This document shows, piece after piece, positions 1 through 8,549 of a stretch of DNA of 64,000 nucleotides. The notes under the pieces are model-generated. The model ran no database searches, was not told the origin of the DNA, and worked only from the letters and a program-made list of their open reading frames with translations. The position numbers and the translations under genes are program-made. The DNA is from Apilactobacillus xinyiensis (GTDB taxonomy: Bacteria > Bacillota > Bacilli > Lactobacillales > Lactobacillaceae), in assembly GCF_019656235.1 (NCBI RefSeq), contig NZ_BPLL01000002.1:1-64000 (forward strand), in the 5' to 3' direction. Each line of letters opens with the position of its first letter. Within the stretch, counting starts at the first letter, position 1.

Positions 1-21
1 TTTTAGTTGAATATTTTGACA

Positions 22-73
22 TAAAAAAACCGCCTTAAAAAATTAGATATTATGTCTAACTTTTTTAAGGCGG
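22..73 (-). terminator. Rho-independent terminator of the alaS-yrzB operon
   Basis: A perfect 13-bp inverted repeat (30-42 with 61-73) has a GC-rich base. On the minus strand it is followed by a run of seven T residues at about 23-29. It lies just beyond the stop codon of the DUF1292 gene and closes the minus-strand unit that contains alaS, ireB, ruvX and yrzB. Confidence 0.9.
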
Positions 74-96
74 TACATTTTAAGAGGCCTTTTTTA

Positions 97-390
97 TTAA
101 TCATTATTTTTTGTAAGTGTATTAAATACAGACTCAATCATTTCCCACTCTTCATCAGTATCAATTGTTTTTAAATTTCCACCTTGTGGATCTGTAGGAT
201 CATCTCCATCTGGTAGTGCATAGGCTTCAATGTTAACTTCCTCATCTTCATCCTTACCAGCAGGATAAATCAAAATATATGACTTACCAAAATCTTCAGA
301 TTTAAAAGTGAACAAAACATCATATACTTCTTCTTTTCCATTTTCATCAACCATAGTAATTTGTTGTAATTCTTCTTGTTCTTTGCTCAT
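97..390 (-). CDS. DUF1292 family protein (YrzB-like)
   Basis: A 97-residue acidic protein of the DUF1292 family, whose biochemical role is not established. The typical block is visible at residues 15-45: an ENGKEE-type start, then a hydrophobic strand ending in YILIYPAG. The rest is rich in Asp and Glu, and no signal peptide or membrane helix is seen. The ATG start follows a clear AAGGAG site. It is last in the alaS-ireB-ruvX-yrzB order that is conserved in Firmicutes, 2 nt after ruvX and just before a strong terminator. Family assignment is confident; function is unknown. Confidence 0.9.
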   Translation of the reverse strand: MSKEQEELQQITMVDENGKEEVYDVLFTFKSEDFGKSYILIYPAGKDEDEEVNIEAYALPDGDDPTDPQGGNLKTIDTDEEWEMIESVFNTLTKNND

Positions 391-392
391 TG

Positions 393-839
393 TTAAAACT
401 CCTTTTCATATTTTATCAATTTACCTTTTCTATCAAGATAACTCTGCAAAATGAGTTCAGACGCAACTTTATCAATAACCTTTTTTCTTTTTTCTCTAGA
501 AGTATCCGCCTGTTCAATTAACATACGCTCAGCTTCAACAGTTGTCAATCTTTCATCTTCATAATCAACTGGTAAACCAAATTTATCTTTGAGCATATCA
601 CCATAAGCAATTGCTGCATCAACTCTAGGACCTGAAGTATTATTCATATTTTTAGGTAAACCCAAAACAAATCCAGTAACTTCATATTTTTTTACTAATT
701 CAGCTACTCGATCTAAACGAAAATCTTTTTCGTCTTCATTTATGGAGATTATTTCTACACCTTGTGCAGTCCAACCTAATAAATCGCTAACTGAAACTCC
801 AACTGTCCTTGAACCCACATCTAGCCCCATTAGTCTCAT
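393..839 (-). CDS. ruvX: RuvX/YqgF family Holliday junction resolvase-like nuclease
   Basis: An RNase H-fold protein of 148 residues, the usual family length. YqgF homologues are linked to Holliday-junction resolution and, in E. coli, to 16S rRNA 5'-end maturation. The expected motifs are present: [10 protein letters not shown] at 5-14 with a catalytic Asp at 7, GLPKNMNN at 60-67, DERLTT at 95-100, and a late Asp near 123 in the IDKVAS segment. The ATG follows GAGG and overlaps the region of the ireB stop. It lies between ireB and yrzB, the standard Firmicutes order. Which activity dominates here cannot be read from sequence. Confidence 0.93.
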   Translation of the reverse strand: MRLMGLDVGSRTVGVSVSDLLGWTAQGVEIISINEDEKDFRLDRVAELVKKYEVTGFVLGLPKNMNNTSGPRVDAAIAYGDMLKDKFGLPVDYEDERLTTVEAERMLIEQADTSREKRKKVIDKVASELILQSYLDRKGKLIKYEKEF

Positions 840-842
840 TTA

Positions 843-1115
843 TTATTTATCCTCACTATTGTTATTTTTGTCTAAATAAAATTTAACTAATTCTTCGATG
901 ATTTCATCACGTTCATGACGTCTAATCAAATTTCTAGCATCGTTAAATCTTGGAATATAAGCAGGATCGCCAGATATAAGATAACCAACAATTTGATTAT
1001 ATGGATTATATCCCTTTTCTTCTAAGGACTTATAAACGAAAAGTAACGTATCATGAACATCCTTAGGTAAATCATTATTAAAATCAAAATACATTGTCTT
1101 ATCTGAATTATTCAC
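843..1115 (-). CDS. ireB: IreB family regulatory phosphoprotein
   Basis: A small soluble protein (90 residues from the chosen start) of the IreB/DUF965 family. In Enterococcus faecalis, IreB is phosphorylated on N-terminal threonines by the kinase IreK and opposes cephalosporin resistance. The N-terminal SDKTMYFDF block with the phospho-acceptor Thr and the central [20 protein letters not shown] region are clear. The first GTG of the longer frame (1124) directly abuts the AAGGGG ribosome site, so the second GTG (1113-1115), 8 nt away, is the likelier start. It sits 21 nt downstream of alaS. Confidence 0.92.
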   Translation of the reverse strand: MNNSDKTMYFDFNNDLPKDVHDTLLFVYKSLEEKGYNPYNQIVGYLISGDPAYIPRFNDARNLIRRHERDEIIEELVKFYLDKNNNSEDK

Positions 1116-1136
1116 TGTTAACACCCCTTAAGAAAA

Positions 1137-3782
1137 TTATTTAAAATTTTCTAACCATTTTTCAGAATCATTAATTGCATCTTGAAGACCTGCAGGGTTT
1201 TTACCACCAGCTTGAGCCAAGTTAGGACGGCCTCCACCGCCTCCATTAATATTAGAAGCGATTGCTTTAATTAAATCACCAGCTTTTACACCCTTTTTGA
1301 TTGCTTCATCTGAAACTGCAACTAATAAGTTAGCTTTATCTTTATTACTTGTACCTAATACTAACACATCTGATACTTTTTTGTTACGCCAAGTATCTGC
1401 TAATTGTCTAAGTTGATCCATCCCTGAAACCTTAATAACTCCAGCTATTAAATTAAATTGACCAACTACCTTAGCATTATCAAAAATTGATGAAGCTTGT
1501 TGACTAGCAATTTTACTTTCTAAGCTAGCTTGCTTTTGTTCTAAATCTTTAATTTGCTTTTGCAATAATTCAATACGATTAGGAACATCTTGAACTTGAT
1601 TTACTTTTAATAAATCTGATGCCTTATTTAATGTTTTTTCTTGTGAATTAAGATATTTAAAAGCATCTTCAGATGTAACAGCTTCAATTCTTCTAACTCC
1701 TGCACCAACACCTGATTCAGATGTAATCTTAAATAGGCCAAGCTCATTTGTATTTTTAACGTGATTACCACCACAAAATTCGACAGAAAAATCGCCGGCA
1801 CTAACTACACGAACTTTATCACCATATTTGCTATCAAATAAAGCAATTGCTCCCATCTTTTTACCAGTTTCTTGATTGGTTTCAATAGTTGTAACTGGTA
1901 ATTCTTTAAAGATTTGATCATTAACCATATCTTCTACTTTTTGTAGATTTTCTTTTGTAACTGAACCAAAGTGAGTAAAATCAAATCTTAGATAATTAGG
2001 TTCAACTAACGAACCAGCTTGGTGTGTATGATCACCTAAAATATTCTTTAAAGATTGGTCTAGTAAATGAGTAGCTGTATGATTTTTAGAAACCTTACTG
2101 TGGAATGCTTTATCCACTTCCAAGATATACTTATCATCTTTGTTAAGAGTATCTAAAACATCGATTGTGTGTAAGTTTTGTCCATTTGGTGCATGTTGAA
2201 CGTCTTTAACTTTAGCGACAATCTTTCCGTCAGCATTTTTAATAGTTCCTTTATCAGCTACTTGACCACCCATTTCTGCATAGAATGGTGTTTTGTCAAA
2301 AATAACTTCTGCAACACCAGTATTAATAGTGTTAACTAATTTTTCATTAGACACAATATCTTTTAAAATTGCATCTTGCTCAGTTAAATTAGTATAGCCT
2401 GTATATTCACTAGGTGTTTTAATTTCAACTAATAAATCTCTTTGAACTCCCATAGATTTGGCATCTGAACGTGCGTTTCTAGCACGATCTTTTTGCTTTT
2501 TCATTTCAGCTTGGAATTCTTTATCATTAACTTCAAATCCAGCATCATTAACATATTCTTTAGTCATTTCAAATGGAAAACCATAAGTATCATATAACTT
2601 AAATGCATCTTTTCCAGAAACAACTTTACTTTCACTATTTTTAACATTAGCTATTAAATCATTTAACAATGACATACCATCGTTTAGTGTTTCATTAAAA
2701 CGTTTTTCTTCAGAAGCAACAACTTTTTGAATAAAATCTTTTTGTTCTAAAACATTTGGATAGTATGATTGCATGATTTCACCAACTACTGGAACTAACT
2801 TGTAAAGGAAATCATCTTTAATACCTAATTTATGACCAGCTACAATTGCTCGACGAATTAAACGACGAATTACGTAACCTCTTCCTACATTTGATGGAAG
2901 TGCCCCATCACCAATGGCAAAAGTTATAGCTCTAGCATGGTCTGCAATAATCTTAAAGGATACGTCATATTCTTTACTATCACCATATTGAACATTACCT
3001 GAAAACTCTTCAGTTTTTTTAATAATTGGTAAAAATAAATCAGTTTCAAAATTAGTGGGTGCATCTTGGAAAATAGAAACTACTCGTTCTAGTCCCATTC
3101 CCGTATCAATGTTTTTACGAGGTAGAGGTTCATAAGTGCCATCAGGCTTATGATTAAATTGTGAAAACACAATATTCCAAACTTCCAAATAACGTTCATT
3201 TTCTCCACCAGGATAGTTTTCCGGATCGTCAGGTGCTAAGAAATCATATTTTTCTCCACGATCATAGAAAATTTCAGAGTCAGGACCTGAAGGGCCTTGA
3301 CCAATATCCCAAAAGTTATCTTCAACTTCAATGATATGATCAGGAGCAACCCCCACTGATTCCCAATATTGCTTAGCATCTTTATCTTCTGGATAAACTG
3401 TCATATATAATTTTTCTTTATCCCAGCCAAACCAATCTTTAGATGTTAGTAATTCAAATGCCCATTCAATAGCTTCTTTTTTAAAGTAATCACCAACTGA
3501 AAAGTTTCCTAACATTTCAAATAAAGTTTGATGACGAGCAGTCTTACCAACATTTTCAATATCATTAGTACGAATACTTTTTTGTGAGCTGGTTAAACGT
3601 GGATTTGATGGTACTACACTACCATCAAAATACTTTTCCATAGTTGCAACACCTGAGTTAATCCACAATAACGATGGATCATCGTGTGGAATTAATGATG
3701 CACTAGGTTCGATGGTATGACCATGTTGCTTAAAAAAGTCTAAATACATAGCTCTAACTTGACTACTGCTTAATTTTTTCAT
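1137..3782 (-). CDS. alaS: Alanyl-tRNA synthetase
   Basis: Charges tRNA-Ala with alanine in the cytoplasm and clears mischarged Ser and Gly. The 881-residue protein has the class II catalytic domain at the N terminus, and a central editing domain with the HTATH zinc motif (about residue 565) and the partner CGGNH motif about 100 residues later. The C-terminal oligomerisation/C-Ala part ends with a glycine-rich GGGGGRP segment. The ATG at 3780-3782 follows GGAGG (3794-3798). The longer open frame to 3851 is only the T-box leader read as codons. Expression is controlled by the Ala T-box directly upstream. Confidence 0.97.
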   Translation of the reverse strand: MKKLSSSQVRAMYLDFFKQHGHTIEPSASLIPHDDPSLLWINSGVATMEKYFDGSVVPSNPRLTSSQKSIRTNDIENVGKTARHQTLFEMLGNFSVGDYFKKEAIEWAFELLTSKDWFGWDKEKLYMTVYPEDKDAKQYWESVGVAPDHIIEVEDNFWDIGQGPSGPDSEIFYDRGEKYDFLAPDDPENYPGGENERYLEVWNIVFSQFNHKPDGTYEPLPRKNIDTGMGLERVVSIFQDAPTNFETDLFLPIIKKTEEFSGNVQYGDSKEYDVSFKIIADHARAITFAIGDGALPSNVGRGYVIRRLIRRAIVAGHKLGIKDDFLYKLVPVVGEIMQSYYPNVLEQKDFIQKVVASEEKRFNETLNDGMSLLNDLIANVKNSESKVVSGKDAFKLYDTYGFPFEMTKEYVNDAGFEVNDKEFQAEMKKQKDRARNARSDAKSMGVQRDLLVEIKTPSEYTGYTNLTEQDAILKDIVSNEKLVNTINTGVAEVIFDKTPFYAEMGGQVADKGTIKNADGKIVAKVKDVQHAPNGQNLHTIDVLDTLNKDDKYILEVDKAFHSKVSKNHTATHLLDQSLKNILGDHTHQAGSLVEPNYLRFDFTHFGSVTKENLQKVEDMVNDQIFKELPVTTIETNQETGKKMGAIALFDSKYGDKVRVVSAGDFSVEFCGGNHVKNTNELGLFKITSESGVGAGVRRIEAVTSEDAFKYLNSQEKTLNKASDLLKVNQVQDVPNRIELLQKQIKDLEQKQASLESKIASQQASSIFDNAKVVGQFNLIAGVIKVSGMDQLRQLADTWRNKKVSDVLVLGTSNKDKANLLVAVSDEAIKKGVKAGDLIKAIASNINGGGGGRPNLAQAGGKNPAGLQDAINDSEKWLENFK

Positions 3783-4014
3783 AATAAAATTAGCCTCCAT
3801 GAAAGTATAAAAAACACCGATGCTAGTAAAGACGCTTTCACGCGGTACCACTTTACTTGCAACGATGTTTTTCTCGTATACCTCTTTATGCTCGATAACG
3901 CTGAGCAGCGATTTGTAAGTATTGAGATAGCACTAATTAATTTTAAATCAATCTTTTCACCGACCAGATTGTCTCTGAGAAAATAAAATCAATTAGCATG
4001 TTCTCTTTTTATAT
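3783..4014 (-). promoter_or_regulatory. T-box riboswitch (Ala) controlling alaS
   Basis: The minus strand carries the T-box core TGGTACCGCG (3841-3850). It is followed by a terminator whose 3' arm and T run lie at about 3808-3834; the 5' arm (about 3855-3872) lies upstream of the T-box. Stem I can be drawn: a GAGA/TCTC lower helix, a specifier bulge, then an upper helix of about 12 bp. On the 3' side of the bulge a GCT alanine codon (3929-3931) is followed by A and then the lower helix, the expected specifier position. Uncharged tRNA-Ala would favour antitermination. The folding was done by eye. Confidence 0.92.
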
Positions 4015-4020
4015 AGGTAA

Positions 4021-4049
4021 AGTATAAAATTAAATAAAAAAAGTGTCAA
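4021..4049 (-). promoter_or_regulatory. alaS promoter
   Basis: Minus-strand sigma-A promoter with a perfect TTGACA -35 (4044-4049), a 17-bp spacer and a TATACT -10 (4021-4026). It starts 4 nt beyond the stop codon of cshB and fires into the T-box leader. The -35 and spacing are consensus. Confidence 0.88.
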
Positions 4050-4052
4050 TTA

Positions 4053-5411
4053 CTAACGATAACGTTGTGAACTTTTTTTCTTCATCTTACGTTTTTGCTT
4101 ATTGTCAGCTCTTAATTGTATACGACGTTTCATTTCATCGTTTTCCTTAATTGCTCGTTTAATTTTATTCTTATATCCGGGCTTTACATTACGTTTCTTC
4201 TTTTTAATCATTCCAATCATACTTGGATCTAATTTATCATGACCCTTACGATGATTTTTTCTTCGATTGCGATCATAAGTGTCAACTAATTCGCCATTAC
4301 GTAAATCTTTAGGTTGGAACTTAATTCCCATTTTTTCCAAATCATCAATGCTGTCTTCTTCATCTGGCTCATACAAAGTAATAGCAGTACCAGGTAATCC
4401 TTTACGACCAGTTCTACCTACTCGATGTATAAAGTATTCCAAATCTTCTGGAATATCATCATTAATAACGTCAGAAACTCCGTCAATATCGATACCTCGA
4501 GCTGCTAAATCTGTAGCTACTACGTATTGAAAGTCCAAATTTTGAATTTGTTTCATCATGCGTTTACGTTCACGAGGATGCATTCCACCTTGAATCATCC
4601 CTACCTTAAGCCCTTGAGTTCTTAAGAAATCATATATTTCTTCCACTCTGGTTCGAGTATTAGCAAATATTAAAACTAAATATGGTTCACCTAAAGTAAT
4701 AAGTTTATATATTAGTTCGTTTTTATCTTTTGACTTAGTTGAAATTAAATAATTATCAACAGTTGGACTAATAATTGCTTTGTTTGGAATATTTTCAACA
4801 AATGGATTTTCCATGTACTTCTTTAAAAATGGACGTAATTTTTGAGGAATTGTAGCTGAAAAAACCATCATTTGTAAATCTTTCCCAAAACTAGCAGCAA
4901 TTTTATCAATTGTTTCTAAAAATCCTAAGTCTAGGGTCATATCAGCTTCATCAATAACTAATTGACTAGCTGTATGAATATCCAAAGCTTGAGATTTAAT
5001 TAAATCCCAAATTCTACCTGGAGTTCCAATAATAATTTGTGGTTGTTCACGACCTAATTTATCTAATTGTCTTTTTTTATCAGTTCCACCAACATAATTA
5101 GCTAAATGAATGGTTTTATCACTGTGCTTAGATAATTGTTTAGCATTTTCATAAATTTGATATGCTAATTCACGACTAGGTGTAGTTATAACCGCTTGTA
5201 CACTTTCGTTATCAGGATTAATCGAATTAAAAATTGGTAATAGGAAAGCATGCGTTTTACCACTACCAGTAGCAGATTGACCAACTACATTACGTTTGTT
5301 TAAGATTTCTGGAATTAATTTTTCCTGAATTTTTGTTGGTTCTTGGAACTTTAGCTCTTCCAAGGCGTTCATTAAAAATGGCTTTAATTTAAATTCTTTA
5401 AAACTGGCCAT
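4053..5411 (-). CDS. cshB: DEAD-box RNA helicase (CshB-like)
   Basis: ATP-dependent RNA helicase acting on structured RNA, probably in ribosome assembly, cold adaptation or mRNA decay. All core motifs are present: Q motif near 8-30, motif I SATGSGKT at 46-53, the VIDEAD box near 151, SAT near 184, ARGIDI, and HRVGRTGR near 330. The last 60 or so residues are a Lys/Arg-rich tail typical of CshB-type proteins. It is 452 residues long and its ATG follows GGAG. It is separated by 3 nt from nrnA, and no terminator is visible before the alaS promoter. Confidence 0.9.
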   Translation of the reverse strand: MASFKEFKLKPFLMNALEELKFQEPTKIQEKLIPEILNKRNVVGQSATGSGKTHAFLLPIFNSINPDNESVQAVITTPSRELAYQIYENAKQLSKHSDKTIHLANYVGGTDKKRQLDKLGREQPQIIIGTPGRIWDLIKSQALDIHTASQLVIDEADMTLDLGFLETIDKIAASFGKDLQMMVFSATIPQKLRPFLKKYMENPFVENIPNKAIISPTVDNYLISTKSKDKNELIYKLITLGEPYLVLIFANTRTRVEEIYDFLRTQGLKVGMIQGGMHPRERKRMMKQIQNLDFQYVVATDLAARGIDIDGVSDVINDDIPEDLEYFIHRVGRTGRKGLPGTAITLYEPDEEDSIDDLEKMGIKFQPKDLRNGELVDTYDRNRRKNHRKGHDKLDPSMIGMIKKKKRNVKPGYKNKIKRAIKENDEMKRRIQLRADNKQKRKMKKKSSQRYR

Positions 5412-5414
5412 AAA

Positions 5415-6383
5415 TTATTCTCCTTTAGCATTCAAAACAACTTCATTTAATTGTTTAATGGCTTCTTTTATTTCATCATCATCTTTGGCTATCGCACCAC
5501 TAGCTAGAGGATGGCCACCACCACCAAAACGTTTAGCTAGTTCGTTAATTACAGGACCTTTAGATCTTAGACGGATTCGATATGTTCCATCTTTTTGTTG
5601 GACAAAAATAGCCCAAGCTTTAACAGCATTAATGTTACCTGGTAATGGAACAACAGCTGATGTGCTATCATCACCAAGTTCGAATGGTTCTAAGACATCA
5701 TTACTTAATACAATATATGCAGCTCCACTATCCATGATTTCAATGTTTTGATAAACATATGCGGATAATCTAGCAAGTGGAATATCAATTTCTGACTCAA
5801 TTTGATTAACATCATTAGTTGAAAAATCTAATTTAGCCAATCCAGCTGCGACTTGAAAAGTATGTGCAGTAGTGGAAGGATATTTAAATCTTCCAGTATC
5901 ACCAACGATACCTGCATATAATAAACGTCCTGCTTCATCGTTAATCTTTAAGCCATCCGAGTTATTATATAAATCATAGATAAGTTCAGACGTACTAGAT
6001 GCATCTTCATGGATCCACATAATATCACCAAACTGATCATCATTAGGATGATGATCAATCTTTATCATTTTTTTACCTTTATCGTAACGCTCATCATCTA
6101 CTCTAGGTTGATTAGCAGTATCACAAACTATAACTAATGCTTTACTATAGACATCATCGTCAATTTCATCGGTTTCTCCTAGCCAATCAAATCCATGATA
6201 TTGTTTTCCTACACAATATACTTTCTTAGATGGGAATGAAGCTTTTATGATATTAGCCAATCCCATTTGTGATCCAATAGCATCAGGATCAGGTCGTTGA
6301 TGACGATGAATAATAATTGTATCAAAGTCTTCAATCGATTGTACAATTGATTTTATAATTTCACTATCATTTTTATTAAGCAA
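5415..6383 (-). CDS. nrnA: DHH/DHHA1 family nanoRNase / phosphodiesterase (NrnA-like)
   Basis: Predicted manganese-dependent phosphodiesterase that degrades 2-5 nt RNA fragments; NrnA homologues also act on pAp or pApA. The N-terminal DHH domain shows RPDPDAIGS, CDTANQ and the IDHH signature, and the DHHA1 end carries GGGGHPLASGA. The start is uncertain. An AAGGA site lies 10 nt before a TTG at 6381-6383 (322 residues); the ATG at 6392 is too close to it and the TTG at 6404 lacks a good site. A TATAAT -10 sits at 6423-6428. It forms a two-gene unit with cshB. Confidence 0.88.
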   Translation of the reverse strand: MLNKNDSEIIKSIVQSIEDFDTIIIHRHQRPDPDAIGSQMGLANIIKASFPSKKVYCVGKQYHGFDWLGETDEIDDDVYSKALVIVCDTANQPRVDDERYDKGKKMIKIDHHPNDDQFGDIMWIHEDASSTSELIYDLYNNSDGLKINDEAGRLLYAGIVGDTGRFKYPSTTAHTFQVAAGLAKLDFSTNDVNQIESEIDIPLARLSAYVYQNIEIMDSGAAYIVLSNDVLEPFELGDDSTSAVVPLPGNINAVKAWAIFVQQKDGTYRIRLRSKGPVINELAKRFGGGGHPLASGAIAKDDDEIKEAIKQLNEVVLNAKGE

Positions 6384-6445
6384 TATGTTCATTTCCTTTT
6401 TCAATGTTATTTCTAAAGATTAATTATAGCATATCGTAATTTATA

Positions 6446-6480
6446 AAATAAAAAACCTAGATATCAAATACCTAGGTTTT
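6446..6480 (-). terminator. Terminator after yajC
   Basis: Inverted repeat AAAACCTAG (6452-6460 with 6472-6480) followed on the minus strand by TTTTTTATTTTA. It lies 5 nt beyond the yajC stop codon and separates the mutS-to-yajC block from nrnA-cshB. Confidence 0.85.
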
Positions 6481-6484
6481 TATA

Positions 6485-6802
6485 TTATTTGCTTGATGTT
6501 TCTTCGTCTTTTTTATCTGATTCTGAAGCAACTTCAGCTGGTGATTGTTGAGATACACTAGCAATAGCATTTAAATCAAAAGTAAGAAAAATACCATCAC
6601 AGTCTAAAGAAACTGTCTTCTTATCTTGATCAATAGCATCTACAACTCCATGTAAACGTCCGATGGTAACAACATGGTCACCTTTTTTTAACTGACGTAA
6701 AGTTTCAGCATGCTTTTGTTGTTGTTTCTTTTGGGGTCTAATCATCATAAAGTACATTAAAGCAAATAGTACAACTATAAAAGCTAAACTCATGTAATTC
6801 AT
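6485..6802 (-). CDS. yajC: Preprotein translocase subunit YajC
   Basis: Small membrane protein associated with the Sec translocon. The 105-residue protein starts with one transmembrane helix (about 3-22), then a short IRPQKKQQQKH linker and the KKGDHVVTIGRLHGVV beta domain typical of YajC, and ends in an acidic tail. An AAGGAG site places the start at the ATG 6800-6802; the upstream in-frame GTG overlaps that site. In most relatives tgt and queA lie between ruvB and yajC; here ruvB follows directly after a 72-nt gap. Confidence 0.93.
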   Translation of the reverse strand: MNYMSLAFIVVLFALMYFMMIRPQKKQQQKHAETLRQLKKGDHVVTIGRLHGVVDAIDQDKKTVSLDCDGIFLTFDLNAIASVSQQSPAEVASESDKKDEETSSK

Positions 6803-6874
6803 TCTGTTCACTCCTTCTATACAGTATAACTTTATCAGATTGTATAGCTATAGTCTACTGATAAAAATAATTAA

Positions 6875-7885
6875 TTAATTATTTTTAGGATATGGAAAAT
6901 TCAAATGTTTATATCCCTTTTCAGTAACTACCCTTCCTCGTGGTGTTCTTTTAATAAATCCAATTTGTAACAAATATGGTTCATACATTTCAGCAATAGT
7001 TTCGTTTTCCTCACCTATATTAGCTGCTAAAGTATTCAAACCAACCGGACCACCATTATAATATTCAATCATTGTAGATAAAAGTTTTAAATCTGTATGA
7101 TCTAAGCCTTTTCCGTCAATCTCTAGCGTCTTTAAAGCTTTATTTACAATTGCAATATCAATATTATCATGATCATAAACTTGTGAAAAATCACGAACTC
7201 GCTTCAGCAATCGATTAGCAATTCTTGGAGTTCCTCTGGAACGATCAGCAATTTCATGTGCACCTTCATCCATAATATCAACATTGAAAACTGAGGCTGA
7301 ACGTTTAATAATTTTCATTAAATCATCTGTATTGTAATATCGCATATGCTCAACTATTCCAAAACGATCTCTTAATGGTGATGAAAGTAATCCTGCACGT
7401 GTAGTAGCACCAATTAATGTGAAGGGTGGCAATGGAAAATGAACTGGATGCGCAGTTGGACCTTGTCCAACTACAATATCTACATAAAAATCTTCCATTG
7501 CTGAGTACAACATTTCTTCAACCATTTTAGGTAAACGATGGATTTCATCAATAAATAAAATATCTCCGGGTTGCAGTTCATTTAATAATGCAACTAAATC
7601 TCCATTTTTTTCGATTGCAGGACCAGTAGTAGTTCGAATGTTGACGTCCATTTCATTAGCTATAACCATTGCTAATGTTGTTTTACCTAACCCTGGTGGT
7701 CCATATAATAAAACATGGTCTAAAGATTCACTTCTTTGTTTAGCGGCTTCAATGTAAATAGATAGTTCTTCTTTCAATGCATCTTGGCCAATATAATCAG
7801 ATAAATATTGGGGACGTAAAGTTTTTTCAACAAACTTTTCATTATTACTCTTGCTATTGCCGGAAACGATTCGATTATCTTCCAT
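6875..7885 (-). CDS. ruvB: Holliday junction branch migration helicase RuvB
   Basis: AAA+ motor that, with RuvA, drives branch migration during recombinational repair. 336 residues, the usual length. Walker [10 protein letters not shown] is at 62-70 and Walker B LFIDEIHR near 115-122, with the GATTRAG sensor, the SPLRDRFG arginine-finger region, and a C-terminal winged helix ending in [12 protein letters not shown]. It starts at ATG after AAGGGGG and lies 31 nt downstream of ruvA, in one unit with it. Confidence 0.97.
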   Translation of the reverse strand: MEDNRIVSGNSKSNNEKFVEKTLRPQYLSDYIGQDALKEELSIYIEAAKQRSESLDHVLLYGPPGLGKTTLAMVIANEMDVNIRTTTGPAIEKNGDLVALLNELQPGDILFIDEIHRLPKMVEEMLYSAMEDFYVDIVVGQGPTAHPVHFPLPPFTLIGATTRAGLLSSPLRDRFGIVEHMRYYNTDDLMKIIKRSASVFNVDIMDEGAHEIADRSRGTPRIANRLLKRVRDFSQVYDHDNIDIAIVNKALKTLEIDGKGLDHTDLKLLSTMIEYYNGGPVGLNTLAANIGEENETIAEMYEPYLLQIGFIKRTPRGRVVTEKGYKHLNFPYPKNN

Positions 7886-7916
7886 CCGATTAAAATCCCC
7901 CTTCTGCGTTGAATAA

Positions 7917-8522
7917 CTACATTAAAATTTTTAATCCAGCACTTAAATATTCATCTGTAGACATTTTAGTTTCTTTGGACAATACTTTTTTGACTTTTTC
8001 AACGTTAGTTTTAGTATATCCAAGTGCTATTAAAGCTTCTAAAGCATCTTTTAACTCTATGTTAGTTTCTGTACTATCAACAGTAACTTTTTCTGTTTCA
8101 TTTTCAACATCGTTAGGGTAAATATCATCTAATTTACCCTTTAAGTCTAAAATAATTTGTTTAGCTGTTTTCTTACCAACGCCTGGAAATTTAGTTAGAA
8201 AAGTTACATTCTCAGTATTAATTGCATTAAGCAATTCTTTATGATCATTTCTAACTAAAATGGCTAACGCACTCTTAGGCCCGATGCCTGAAACATTAAT
8301 TAATTTTTCAAAAATGGTTTTATCAGTTTTGCTATAAAAGCCATATATCATTTGAAAACTATCGGTCACTACTTGATGTACATAAATTTTTTGTAAATTA
8401 TCTAAATCAACATTGTATCGATAAGGATCCGATACATATATTAAGTAACCTACACCATTCACATCTAAAACAATGTACTTAGGATTAATATCCACAATGT
8501 ATCCATTTAGATATTCAAACAT
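7917..8522 (-). CDS. ruvA: Holliday junction branch migration protein RuvA
   Basis: Junction-binding partner of RuvB. 201 residues with an N-terminal OB fold, two helix-hairpin-helix motifs ([10 protein letters not shown] near 79-88 and [10 protein letters not shown] near 113-122), a variable acidic linker at about 140-155 and the C-terminal RuvB-binding domain. The ATG follows a moderate GGGATGA site. It lies 27 nt from mutL, so mutS, mutL, ruvA and ruvB probably share a transcript. Confidence 0.97.
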   Translation of the reverse strand: MFEYLNGYIVDINPKYIVLDVNGVGYLIYVSDPYRYNVDLDNLQKIYVHQVVTDSFQMIYGFYSKTDKTIFEKLINVSGIGPKSALAILVRNDHKELLNAINTENVTFLTKFPGVGKKTAKQIILDLKGKLDDIYPNDVENETEKVTVDSTETNIELKDALEALIALGYTKTNVEKVKKVLSKETKMSTDEYLSAGLKILM

Positions 8523-8549
8523 TTTTTAATTCATCCCATCTATTTAAAT

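Noticed and set aside
3783-3851. N-terminal extension of alaS by 23 codons
   Set aside because: Those codons are the T-box/terminator; the ribosome site is downstream of them.
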